Shown piece by piece: positions 42,853 to 54,693 of a DNA stretch of 64,000 nt (its first letter is position 1; every line of letters starts with the position of its first letter). The DNA is from Lobosporangium transversale (taxonomy: Eukaryota > Mortierellomycota > Mortierellomycetes > Mortierellales > Mortierellaceae). The translations under genes and the position numbers were made by a program. The stretch lies in the NCBI RefSeq assembly GCF_002105155.1, contig NW_019029045.1, positions 62,001-126,000 of the forward strand. Reading direction: 5' to 3'. The notes under the pieces were generated by a model. The model was not told where the DNA came from. It searched no databases and was given only the letters and a program-made list of their open reading frames with translations.

Positions 42853-45800
42853 AATCACCACTCCTTTTATTGTTGTCTTTATCATTAAATAATTTCTTAT
42901 TACTCTAACACATGGACAGACAAAAGCATAATAAAGCTTGTAGACTAGAAAAGTACTACAAAGCTCCACAAGTTTAGTTAACATGCTCGGACTCAATTGA
43001 CCAATCCTACTGATAAGAGAGCGCCATCTGTGCCCAGTTGATTGCGGCGTTGATATCGTGGCCATGTTCCTCATGGATAAAAAGATGCAGCTCACATTAA
43101 ATGCACTGACTCTTCGCACCCTGGGCATGAAATACTCGCTCTGTTGAAGGCAACTGCCTTTTTTCAACAGTGTTGATATAGAATAGAGAAGCTGTAACAA
43201 AAGCATCGAACTGAACGGGAGTACAGGCCCTGTAATCTAAAAGTTCAAGATTAGGGTTTAGAATACTTGATCGTGGATACCCAATTATGCTTACAACTCT
43301 CTTTCCTCGGCTATCGTACCAAGCTCGATTGTGTCGATGCGGTAGTCAGTTGCTCTATCGTCTCTGAGATCTTTAATTTAGGCGATACTACCTTTCATCC
43401 TATAACTCCTACTTAAATTGTTTATACTCATTCTTTTTTCAACTTTGATTAACGATAGAAGGTCTTTATCTAAACGCAACTATATTAGAGAGCTCTATGG
43501 CTGGCACAAGGATCCCAGTCTAAATTAGAGCAACGTGTTCAGGTCCATATTTTTTGAATTTCACGGCTGTTTCACTTAGAGTCGGTCAATTGGGAGATGG
43601 AGACTGCTTGTAGAAGAATGAAAAAAGGGTTTGTCTCTTCAGGTCATATATGGCTCGTATGCGAGGCTATTTTTATTAACCAGGCTTTCCCCTCGCATTT
43701 AACGCAGAGAATGCAGAAATACTAATAGTAAAATCACAACACGTAGACAAATCGGAGGAGAGGGCTACAGGCGGTGGACGATCACTGTCACGACTATGCA
43801 GGCCAGTGTGGGTCATACTTTAGAGCGAACTTTTGCGGCTTGCGCTCTGCACCGAGTAGATATCTGACTGAGGGAGCGACAATGAAAAAGGCTGGGTGAT
43901 TCTTGCATTCTCCAAGCAAAAGCACTATTTTTTTTTTTTTTTTTTTTTTGGCAGTTTGCATTATCCCTATGGGTATGGGCACTGTTTTGCTTGAGTAAAT
44001 AGTCCTTCACAGACATAGGGCCCTGTGGAGCCAAAGGGCTTTGTACATTGCCTGTGCTCCTAATAAGCCTTGGAAGCAAGCTATGCTCAGTTTTACGTTA
44101 TATCAAACATTACAATAAAAAACATACTCATTTGATCGATGTTCCTTGAAGTCAATCCTTGTAGCGTTCCATAATCTAACTGATGTGGGCAAAAAGCCCC
44201 ACCCAGCAAATAAGAAGGGACTTTATCATTTGTGCTTGCTTTGGAGAAAGGAGATAATAGTGGGAAACATCATTTAATTTACTCCGCACTCCGAAAAAAA
44301 AAAAAAAAAAAAAAAAAAAATCTCAAAATTAAGTAAAGAGCATTGTTGTTTCGATTTGTCATTATATTTATCGCTCGCGCCATGCCACTTTCTCGATGCT
44401 AAGGGCATAAAGGATAATAAAATTGGCAAAAGTGATATCGAATAATGACTCTGAGATAAAATAAAGTAGAATAAATAGCCTTGTACACTGCTGGAGTGTG
44501 CTCTCCAAAACGAGAAAGCTGTGGGAATTACGCTTTACTCATTTCGGTTGAGCTTTTAAACACTATACCAATACAAGCAACAGCATTTATTTGCCTTGGT
44601 TAGGAAATCCGGCATTTGTAGACCAATCCTTTTTATTTGATTTGATTTAATGTTATTTAAATGGTAACAGTAGAGGCATTTATGGACACTAAAAATAAGG
44701 AAACATTTATGGCTTAAAACCCCATTCAAACATATGTCGCATCTGATGGCAAGGAGTGGACCAAAACAAAATAACAATAAAATAAGATGGAGCGGGAATG
44801 GTAAGTTTGCTGGCCTTAGCTTGGCGTAACGTTACTCTGTTTTAATCCTGACAGCTGCACTTCTCCTACCATCACCCTTCGATCACTTCCACCAACCCCT
44901 GGTCGAATATTCAAACTATATTTAGGGTGTATAGGCAAAGATATAATGATCGACTTGCCAAGGATCAAAAACGCCATCTAATGCTACATTATTCTCATTT
45001 TTCCTTTCTTTCTATTATTGGTTTTGCTCATTTCCGTTTTTTAATTTAAAAGACAACAACAACAACAACAACAACAAAAAAGTGTGAGGTTAATAAGATA
45101 TGTAGAGATGGAGCGATAGAATGAGGAATAATTAGATGAATGGAAAAGTACAGAAAAGAAACAGCCCTGAGTGATTGTATTATAAACACTCTCATTCAAT
45201 ATCCAACTCAATACATCCCCACCATAGCCTGAGCCTACCGCTTGTGACATGTAGTGATCCTAGTTTAATTGCGCATAAACAACTATCACAACTAATAGCT
45301 GGGAGATTTGAAAACTAAAATAAAAAAAAATAAAAAAAGAATACATGACAACTTCAACAGGCCTCAAGTTGAACACCCCGGAATTCAAAAGAGGGGGCTG
45401 GTGCAAGAAAGCGATGGAAAGATGTTAGAGTAGGCTTTTGCCATACAATGCATAAAGAGGATCAATTTAGCTTCGCTCAGTTTCCTGTTATTGTCATTAT
45501 TTTATTGACAATGATCCAGGCTTCATGGCTTCAACTCAAGGCCTGGGGGCTGGGAGCTGCACTATCCTGTAGCCATAAGAGTAGAAAAGAGAGAAAGAGG
45601 GTAATCACGAATAGCATAATTATGCCAAGAAATGCAAATATCGATTATTATTTTTTACCTTCTTTTCAAGGACTCTAATGAAATTAGGTCTAGCAGTGCT
45701 AGATAGAGCGCCGATAGAGCATGTATGTATGTGTATAGCCGGCAAAGAAGATAAATAAGAAAAGAAGTGACCAATAAAAAAATGTGGATCCAGGGCCTTA

Positions 45801-46474
45801 AGGGCCCACATGCTGTCAATTTCCTATATAAAATATTCACACAGCATACAATGTCTGTGTTGGATGTCGGAAAGGAATGCAAACGACTATTTTTTTTTTT
45901 TTTTTCGCTGTGAAACACACAACAGCCTACTACACTACAGCCAACTCCAGAATCTATCAAATTAAAGTTTCCCGACGCGTGTGGGATAAGGAAAACAAGA
46001 TTTTGAGGATGTGAGCATGAGTAGGTGTGAGGGCGAAGATCCATAAAAAAATCATTTTGGGCGTCAGGCAAAAAATTTACAAAACGTCACATTAATGACA
46101 CGCGTTGTTCCTTTAAAACAGAGTTCATTTTCATTATGGCTGTTGCGAAGGCGAATAATTTTACGAATCTCAACAGAAACCCTACCTTACTTTTCATTCT
46201 TTGAAAGTAGGGTAGCACATACTAACTAACGGTTCGATAATGCAACACTATCACATCTAGGAAGCTACTGCAATACCCATCTCTATTCCCGAGCTGAACC
46301 TTTTATTTTTTTTTTAGAAGACGATCAACCCATTTGTCAAACCTATAAAAACCTGGATCTCCTCCTGCTTTCTTTTTTTTTTCTCATCATCATCCAACAA
46401 CTCAACAACAAGCAAAATCCAAAACCCAAATCTTCTCTAGAAGCTCCACTCTCTTAAAACTAACAACCATCAAC
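42853..46474. other. Intergenic region, 3.6 kb, with a small relic
   Basis: Holds the remodeler 3' UTR, the relic at 43007-43370, T or A runs at about 43926-43949 and 44293-44320, and a CAA repeat at 45055-45077. The other frames (for example 45448-45678, 45655-46071) lack family features. No RNA gene was recognised. Confidence 0.5.
43007..43370 (-). pseudogene. Gene relic with a DINAAIN motif, identity uncertain
   Basis: On the minus strand a coherent frame reads CTPVQFDAFVTASLFYINTV (from about 43230), then EKRQLPSTERVFHAQGAKSQ, a TAA, and in the same frame ELHLFIHEEHGHDINAAINW to a TAG at 43007-43009. Upstream (43301-43366) YRIDTIELGTIAEERE reads in another frame and ends beside a GTAAGC donor; an acceptor TTTTAG sits near 43233, but the frames do not join. 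DxNAAxN is the third RuvC motif of TnpB/Fanzor-type nucleases, and the CxxC just before it fits their zinc ribbon, yet the fragment is too short to prove that. A competing 148-codon frame overlaps it. Confidence 0.25.
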
Positions 46475-46756
46475 ATGAAGTTCTCCGTCGCTCTCCTCAC
46501 TGTCTTCGCTTTGGCTGCCACTGCCATGGCTGCTGATCCTACCACCACTGCCCCCAGCTCTGCCCCCAGCTCTGCCCCCAGCTCTGCCCCCGGCTCCAGC
46601 TCCGCCTCTAACACCAAGACCTACTCCCAGCCCCCAGGCTCCAGTGCCACTTCCCCAGCTCCCTCCCCCACCACCACTAGCGGCGCTGGCACTCTTGTCG
46701 CCAATTCGATCGTCGCCGTCGCCGGTCTCGGTTTCGCCTTGGCTGCTGGTCTTTAA
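46475..46756 (+). CDS. Small secreted Ser/Thr/Pro-rich protein with GPI-anchor-type C terminus
   Basis: A 93-residue protein. The signal peptide MKFSVALLTVFALAATAMAA is textbook, with cleavage expected at AMA|AD. The mature part has only Ser, Thr, Pro, Ala and Gly in quantity, including PSSA repeats, and should be O-mannosylated. The C terminus (TSGAGTLVANSIVAVAG...) is a small-residue omega-site region followed by a hydrophobic tail ending at the stop, the pattern of a GPI signal. Expected place: plasma membrane or cell wall. A TATA box (TATAAAA, 46344-46350) lies 131 bp before the ATG and codons are strongly C-biased, so high expression is likely. An AATAAA occurs near 47110. No specific function can be given. 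Confidence 0.88.
   Translation: MKFSVALLTVFALAATAMAADPTTTAPSSAPSSAPSSAPGSSSASNTKTYSQPPGSSATSPAPSPTTTSGAGTLVANSIVAVAGLGFALAAGL
46552..46587 (+). repeat. Three perfect 12-bp tandem repeats (CCCCAGCTCTGC)
   Basis: Three identical units start at 46552, 46564 and 46576, with a degenerate fourth unit following. They encode PSSA repeats of the small secreted protein. Such repeats change copy number by replication slippage. Confidence 0.9.
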
Positions 46757-47719
46757 AAACCAAGCAAAAAAGAAATATCGGAACGATCAACATGGAATAT
46801 GGGACTTAGATAGAAAGGCTTTATTTTTCTTTTTCAATGGCCTCTCACTTAATACCTTCCCTATATCCCATAATTCCCTATTCTAATTTTCTCTTTTCCT
46901 TTAACTACATGATAAATTTTATTATACTTCTCCTTAATAACTTGTTCTTTTCAATATCCTCATTTCCCCTCCTTCACTCAATGTTTCCTGCCTTCTATTG
47001 TCTTTTGGCCTGATAGGGCAATGAAGCTGGGATCAAAGGGAAAGAGGTTATTGATAATTAACAATTTGTAGACAGGTATTTTTTTCCTTTTTTTTGTCAT
47101 TCAATTAACAATAAAGAAAAATAATAATCTGCCAAAAGAAAAATTGCTCGAGTCTATCTTTGTGCTTTATAACATGTAAACGTCAAAGTTTTTTTTTATA
47201 TATAAAAAAACCAGTAATGTTCTTAAGAATGGCCTTCCTCTTCACCTTGAAATATCTTTCCGTCTACCGCCTTGAAGTCGCCCTAAAGTCGAGATGTAAG
47301 AAGAACATACCCTTTTGTTTAAAATGCCTTGATAATGTTTAAGATTACTGGCCTAGATAGTCCTGCGACTTCTATGTTTATAATATACCTTTCTGAACAA
47401 ATGTGTACATGATGTGAAAAAGAATAAATAAAAGAAATGATCGAAGATAATGCCATACTCATGTAGACTATTTATTACTATAGCAATACATTCTAATCAT
47501 GATTGAAATAAGCTCGTGTGGAGGCTATGGATAAATGGTTTTCACTGGAGGATCAAAGCTCAAAAAAAAAAAAAATTACTAGTGATTTTAATTGGACAAA
47601 GTGCCGCCGGGCACCAGTAACGGTGTGGTGCATAGCCAACGATGCTCTGTGGGCCATATTAAAATATGTAATGGCTCCAGTTACACATTGACATACCATA
47701 ATGGTAAAAGGGTTGGTAA
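46757..47719. other. Intergenic region
   Basis: 3' UTR of the secreted-protein gene (T-rich, AATAAA near 47110) and AT-rich DNA up to the transposase relic. No supported frame. Confidence 0.5.
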
Positions 47720-49480
47720 ATATTTAATAGGGAGAGCTACATTTTGGCATAGTTGCAGAATATAAGGTCATGGAGTCCTCCGTCAGAGAGCCTTGTGCAT
47801 ATGTCACTGACCACATTGTCGAACACGCCGAACATTTGCTCAGGAGCGAGTAAGGTCGCTGGGATACAGAGTTATTTGCGAACCGCATTGACATGCTTGA
47901 ATATAATGATGAGTTGCTTTCCACCAATCCAGAGGACCGATCATCTTGTTTTTTATGGTAGCCTGGAAATACTGGTAAAATTCATCACCCTGTTTCTCAG
48001 TAGACGACTCACTTATACCGTTCTGCTCAAGCGATTACTTACGGGGCGCAGGCATCACAGCCCCTCACAGCGTCTGTTTGTTGATTTGTCAGTGACAGGC
48101 AGCCCCGGCAAGATTTCGGAGGACAGCTTGCGACCTCAGTGAATTCGCCTTTGACTCTATTTTTGATTAGTTTGAGTTTATCTTTATCAGCCAGAAAGCA
48201 GAGGGCATTGAATGATGGGTGGACTGTCGCAGCCACGAGGCGCTCGCCTGTGATTTTAATGCGCTTCTCTAGTTGCTTGATGAGATGATGTCTGAGCTCA
48301 GTAGTCAATTCGGACACCGTTCCTTGATTTGCTTCAATAAGCTAAGCATAATTCAAGAGACGACAGCTGCAACGTGGCCACTAGATGGATTAAAAACAAG
48401 AGTCATGGGATCAATGGGCTTCGGTGTCTTTACTAGCTCTTCAACTTAATTCCACGCTTTACACTTCGACCACAATCTCTTCACCTTCACGCGATTGACT
48501 CTCTCTTCTTGCTTTGGTTCTGTAGCCGCGTTAAGTACTAAGCTTCCTATGACTGGCATGAGCTCAAGGAGCCTTTTGTGCATTGCCAGAGCGCCGCTCT
48601 GCTTTGTAAAGGTATCTAAGACAACGGCTAATGGCGTGCACATCGGATGGATTTCCCCTTGTCTTCTCTCTAAGACTCGCGTTACCTTGAGATTGAAATA
48701 GAAAGACATCACCAAGTCATGACACTTGTATTTCAAAGTATGCTATCCTAAAGAGCTTCCAAATGTACTTCCCTCACACTTATGTAGGTTGTGCGCGATG
48801 CAAGCGAAATGAGGCATCTCCAACACTTGGGAGGGTTCCGCCATCACGGGAGCACTACTCAATGTAGTGCTTACTATCGAATGTTGAGTCAGTCCTCCAA
48901 ACATCGGACCTTTTGACAAGTATAGTGCTACAAAGTTGCTCGAAGTAGGAGGTTTGCTTTTAGCAACGGTATTTGGCTTACAGACCAGCTTTGCAGTCGC
49001 GGTAGACGTATGAGAGTATGAGTGCAAAATAAAATCCATGCAGCATTCAAAAGGACTGAAGCTGCCGTCAATCCAATGTAGTGTCACCCCTAAGTAAAGC
49101 TCGTCTGTTGGGTTTGTTCAACTGCCAACAGTAATAGCACCATACAGGAGTGAGCGATCCATGGCACTCACTATCATTTTTGTCAACTCTTCTCAAAAGT
49201 CGGTAAAAGGCTTCTAGAGGAAGCAGTGCATGGTAATTGCATTTGAAGATTACAAGCTTTGACGAACTCGCGTAAGACTGGAGGGTCGCCTGCTGAAAAT
49301 TCATTAAAGTTGTGGGTGAGTTTTTGGTAGGATAGTTTACACGACATCCACTCTCAAGGCATTGGGATCGCCACGACCCCTCTCCTATATGTAGAACGAG
49401 CTGGGTCACTATGCAGCTTCTCCACAAGCCTGTGGTAACAATAAGGCAAAAACACACGAACGCAATGCGTTTTTAAAAAT
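47720..49480 (-). mobile_element. Decayed hAT-family DNA transposon (transposase relic)
   Basis: Pieces of a hAT transposase run in correct order on the minus strand in shifting frames. They are: a BED-finger-like GCRVNYPTKNSPTTLMN (about 49300-49360); YLGVTLHWIDGSFSPFECC (about 49035-49095) with the following SYSHT; EMPHFACIAHNLHKC (about 48775-48820), which matches the PHxxCxAHxL signature; AVVLDTFTKQSG and MHKRLLELMPVIGSL (about 48520-48650); LVAATVHPSFNALCFL (about 48190-48240); and LLAPEQMFGVFDNVVSDICT then RLSDGGLHDLIF near 47755-47860, matching the dimerisation domain pattern PxSxPSERxFSxAG. Stops and frameshifts between pieces show it is inactive. I could not find matching terminal inverted repeats or an 8-bp target duplication. 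Confidence 0.75.
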
Positions 49481-51060
49481 AAAGGAAATAAAAATAAGGA
49501 GTACTAAAGTACCTAGGATTGCGGACGTCACGCCTACTGGTGAGTTTACTAGTTGACTCACAGAGAATTCAAGGCCCACGGCTGATAGAGCGGATTCTTT
49601 GAAAGATACATCAGGAGGATCGTAGAACTGAAAGGAATGGATCAGGCTATCAAGTCTCTATTTAAATAAACAATTCGCTGGCTCGAAGACGAGCTGGTCT
49701 CGAGATGTGAAGATGAGGTTGACTGCCTTCCTTCAGACATTACCAGAAAGAAAAGAGATTGAACATGGGGAACTTTTTTATTTTACTACAGTGGTACAAT
49801 ATATCACAGGCAAACTAAAGGTACACCACAAAGTAATGAAAAGATATCACTGCTGGTTTTCACTATACCAAAAAAAATAAAATAAAATTACGCCATAGTG
49901 CATGAATGGCACGTTCTGTTCTTGACGAAGTGCCGCGTCGTCGATACACAAAGAAAAAAGCTTGGCTCTATTTCTGTAATAGAGCCACATCTAAACGCTG
50001 TGTAGTACAAAAGCGGGTGTCCAACACCATTGATGGTGCCAGCTTACTATACTGGAATCTGAAAGCGAACTAGATTCGTCGCCTTTTCAAAGAAATCAAC
50101 ACCAAAGCGTGATTTAATTTGAGGCAGAGCTTTACTTGTTTGTTTATCCATTTTTATTGTAAGGCAAAGCAATGGTTCTCCTCGCATTATACCAACTGTT
50201 AACCCTGAAACTAAAAAAGTGTATCTGCTAGATTGGCCTCTCAACCGTTATGATGACAATGTACTGTACGCTGATAGGCCCATATCTATGTCTCTCATTT
50301 AACGTACCTCGCCATGCCTGCTCCGAGAGCTCGGAGACTAATACTGAGACAAAACCCAAGGGCCACTACTAGGGTATCACACCTCGCTATGCTTTACCCC
50401 TTTGGTAAGCACTGACGCAAGGGAAATGTAATAGTTACCGCTCTTTATTAAGAATAAAATAAAGTAAAATAAAACACATGTATAAATGTATCTCAGTAAT
50501 GGATAATTGACGATAAGACGAGACTGAAAGGATGTTCAAACAAAGAAAGGGATAACGCTAGTAAAATTTCTATCTCTATATTTGTGCTTTTCACAAGCTG
50601 GATAACCTAAGATATAAATAAATAATAAGCTGGGGGCTTTTGCCTGCATATATTTTTTATTATACTCTTGTCCGTTTTAGCTGTCTTTTGAAGGAAGGTT
50701 ATGTCTCTGTGGTATACTCACAGGGAACACCGTCCTCAGAATTTCTGCAAAAGATACATTCGACCATTCAACTGTATCTACATAATAATGCGTTATTGAA
50801 TATGACATCTATCTTCGATTCAGGACAAAGATCATATCACAGTTGATAGTAAATACATAAAGCAACCAACCAATCTTGTTGGCAAGAGTGCGACTGACGG
50901 AAGACATTAATCGCCAGTGCTGTGAATGTTACACAAACCATGTGACGTGTAAACGATAAGCTTTTTTTTATTTTCTTCAGAACCTGTGAAACGTTTCAAG
51001 AGGGAGAGTGGAGCTTGCAGACTGGACTACAGATCGCATCCATCACCTACGACATTTCAA
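49481..51060. other. Intergenic region downstream of the CxxC protein, with degraded DNA
   Basis: A minus-strand frame at 50047-50244 ends in KSRFGVDFFEKATNLVRFQI and looks protein-like but has no family match. The rest is AT-rich with many stops, and probably includes the 5' flank of the hAT relic. Nothing else is supported. Confidence 0.4.
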
Positions 51061-54000
51061 TTAAGAAGACGCGTCCGACATGGTTTTACGACGCGCATCA
51101 CGCTTTTCCGCCACAAATGGTGTCCGAACGACCTCCATTAACCACGTTCCAGCCTTACACCGGCTGCACGAAGAGCCAGAGGCTACCATTTCTTCCTTAA
51201 CGGGTACGTAAAAACATGCAGTGCATCGGAAATGGTGCTCCAGATACTGCAATCGACACGTCGTACAAAGAATAGCGTGTGTACCCCACGTCTTTGGTAG
51301 TCGGATCTCACCAGCATCCACAGCACTCTTCCATAATGCTTTATCCTCTGCAGAAAGCTCCAATCGACAAGATGTACAATCCGGGTCAACAGATCCTTCA
51401 TCTGCTGATGCATCTGCTTTCGTTCGCCGCAGGACGCGCCCTGGGAGTGACTTTGATGACTTTGGTAAATTAGTTGATTCAATCTTTTGGGCTTTCCCTT
51501 GCTCTTGTAAGCGCGCTACAGCCTTCTGGCGTTCCAACTCCTCTCTCTCCTCCTTTTGACGTCGCTCGCGCTCCTCACGTTCTTGTCGTTCTCGCTCTTC
51601 TGCCTCTGCACGTGCTGCTTTCTTTTTGGCAAGACTCTCCCGACGTTTTTGCTCAATCACATCCAGTGCAGATTCAAAGAACTTTGTCTTGTCAGCAGTC
51701 TCAATTGTGGTTGAAAATGATCTGGCCCGTGCACGTGTTCGTCCACCAGACTCTTGAGTTTGTTTTCCATTGACATTGCTGTTATTAGTACTACTGCTGT
51801 CCCTGAGATCAGTGTTGGGGCTAGATAAAGATGCTGCTGGTGTCGATATTGCCGCTGATACCTTTCTGACCTCAGGTTGAGTCTCATTCCTGTTTGTAAT
51901 AATGTCGGAGACATTCAAAGACGAAGACGCGGTCGAATCTGATCGAACGTGCCTGGTCAAAGGCATTGCATCGCTATCGATATCCCCTACGTCCACAATC
52001 CCATTTTCCAAAGCTCTATCCTCGTCGTCGTCGCTTGTCGTGTCCACAACTTCATCCTCCTTTCTCGAGTTTCTGCCTCGAGACCATATTTTTTTGTTAC
52101 GTCGAATGCCTTCGTTTATCATTCCGGATGTAGAGATCGGTGACCGAGAACGATTTGATCGGGATCTCTCAATGTCGCCTCGATTCTTTGCAGACTGCGC
52201 TTCAGTGGGCATAAGCGCTGTAGGCTTCGTATCCATCGATCTCTTTAATAAGGATGGTGACATGGCGGTTACATCTGATGCTTTCTTTGATTTTTCAGTG
52301 GGGCCCTTAGATGTAATGATCGTATCCACTGCCTTCTTGGTGGAGTGAGGAACAGAGGCTTTTGACTCTGAAAGCGTTCTCCGGCGGCGAGATGCATTTT
52401 GTGATAATGATGAAAGGGGTCCCTTTGGTTTGTAGTGGGTATCGTGGTAATCTTCGTCCTCATCATCGTCCTCTTCACTAGATGAAGATGTCCCTGCAGA
52501 GTTGTCTTCATCGGATGCGCGACGTTGGCCTGAGAGAGCGTCTTGCGCACTAAACCGTGTCGAGGAAGTATTACTCTCCATAGAAGTATTTCGCTGTTGG
52601 CCTCGTACTTTGCCATGGTGTGCCATTGACACATCGCCGTCTGCATCTTCCTGCTTCAGTTTAGTATGCTCTACGCGAGCTCTCTTCCTGTCATGATCCT
52701 CATCTGAGTAAACTCCTTGTACTATATCCATTTTAGAGCGCCCTTCGATATTTTCTCTAGGTGGAATGACCATGGTTTCGTCGTCGCCATATTCACCTCT
52801 TTCATCCTCCATCTGAGCACGTCGTTCATCGTCCTCATCGTCTTCATCCTTGGAGCTGGCTTTACTTCCAAGTCGTCTCCGTTCCTCTAATTTCTTTTTA
52901 CGTTTTTGTTTCAACACAAACTCGATATCATCGTGTGCTATCAAATCATCTTTGCCACCTCGGTCTGACACATGCATCCTACTACGTGTGGCTCGCGTTG
53001 GCGCTGGGCGTCCTGCAGCAGGTGAAACCGTTACCGCAGGCTTAGTAGTTCGCGGACCTGCTGTCATCGTTGCTGATGGTGAAGTTGAAAGTGCAGCAAT
53101 TGTGCTGGAGTTTACTGGTACACTTGGATTTCTCTTTTGAATAGTATTTGATACTGGACTGCCCTCATGATCTCGCTCTCGCTCATGTTGCGATTGAGTG
53201 GTTTGTTGATGGGTATAATGCTGCCTTGCGATTGCGTCTTGGACAGCCTCCTCCAGAACATCTAGATCCTTGTCATGTTTTCCAATCACTTTATTAACCA
53301 CACATTCCCGCGTGGAAAAATTTTCCCATGATAAAGGTAATGACCGGGCGTCAAACATGTCCGTCATATTAACTAACGCATCGACTGAGAAACCTGCTTT
53401 TTTAAAAATAAAAAAAGCTCCCTCCCGAGTCAGAGATGAAAAGTAGACATAGTGTTGCTCTTAACACATCAATACACCCACTCCTTTTCTATAATCCTCT
53501 GTGATATAAATTTGAACCCTTCTGCTTCGATATCGTATTAATAACATACCAGAGACTGTTACAGATTCGCTGACTTCCGTTGAATTCAGATGTTGCGACT
53601 GAGCGACTGATGATGGTGCGGGAAAGAAGGCGTATCCTGGACGTCCAGATTCGATGGACTCTCTTACTTTGCGCAAATCCTGTGTTGCTTGAAGCTTCAA
53701 TTCCGGACTATGATCAGCGTCCCGTCGTATCGTGTAGTCATCTAGATTTTTGAGGATCTCCACTTGAAGCTGATCGCTTTGTTTCTCGCGCTGGATCCTG
53801 AGGGTAATGCCTGGGATCCGATCGACAACTGAGGGGTGGACTGGAATGGCTTGCTTTCGTTTCTTGCGTCCAGGTACCATGTGTCCCGGCAAAGAAAGTG
53901 CTGAGGAGACCAGTGGTGATGATGTAGAGGATGTCGAGCTAGCTAAACTTGAGAACGAAGAATTATTTATAAGGTGATTCGAAGATTGTTGAGGAATGTC

Positions 54001-54693
54001 CGTCCCTGAATCAGTACCATTTCGTTCCTCATGACCCGAGTACATGGGAGTAAGTCGAGGTGATGGCGTTAGTGGAAGAGCAGGTGAGCTAGACAGCGAT
54101 CGTTGTTCGTTCAAAGGAGTGGCGAGATGAATGTCACGATTGACATGAGATGATGAGCTTGACTGGAGATGAGTGGACTTGGACAAAGGTGGCAATATCC
54201 GCACGTCATCATCGCCATATCCACTGATGTCGCTGGTGCTGATGTCCGAGTTTCGCCGTGAGCGCCTATGGTTGCCTGAAGACTTATTGACCAGAATGGC
54301 TGCAGAATCTTTACTGTTGGGACCGTTTCCTTCTAAAAGACTACTGTTGCTTGGGTTATTGCTCAGGTTGCGAAGATGGCGGCGGAGTGAATGGCGCTCT
54401 GGGAGCGGATGTTGTGGGCGGTCTTGTCCCTGGCTCTGATGAGATCGCTTGGAACTCTTTTTTTGCATCTTGGCTGGCTTTTCACGCTCTTTACGCTCCT
54501 GGGCCTCACGCTCACGCTTATCGAGTTCAACCTGGAATAGATCAGCAAGACGCTCATGTTCATGATAGTTGTCCATGGTGCGCTTGAAGGCTTGCTGTGA
54601 CACAGCTTGAGTGCGGGTGCCATCTTCCTCTGGGTTGTAAACATGGTAAGCGATGTTGCTGACAGGCAGCTGATAGGCATGATCGGACTGCAT
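51061..54693 (-). CDS. Large nuclear-looking protein with four C-terminal CxxC pairs; 5' end uncertain
   Basis: Exons 54693(or upstream)-53550 and 53393-51061 join in phase 1 through a GTATGT intron. From the first in-frame ATG it has 1158 residues. The frame stays open upstream to about 54768 without an ATG, and PQTPIELEYYRD before that ATG looks coding, so a further 5' exon probably exists; ACGCACAG near 54740 is a candidate acceptor. Seen: an N-terminal conserved-looking block, long disordered Ser-rich and charged regions, GRKKRKQ basic signal, VEILKNLDDYTIRRD, DALVNMTDMFDARSLPLSWE just after the intron, a Lys/Arg/Glu helix of about 60 residues near the end, and finally CTSC, CTTC, CTAC and CSRC in a 75-residue zinc-binding module with LPKTWG and FYVPVKEEM. 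Composition suggests a chromatin or transcription factor. I do not recognise the family. Confidence 0.82.

Noticed and set aside
47560-50045. GTGCCGC words at about 47603 and 49929 as possible transposon ends
   Set aside because: They are in the same orientation, not inverted, and no 8-bp duplication flanks them.
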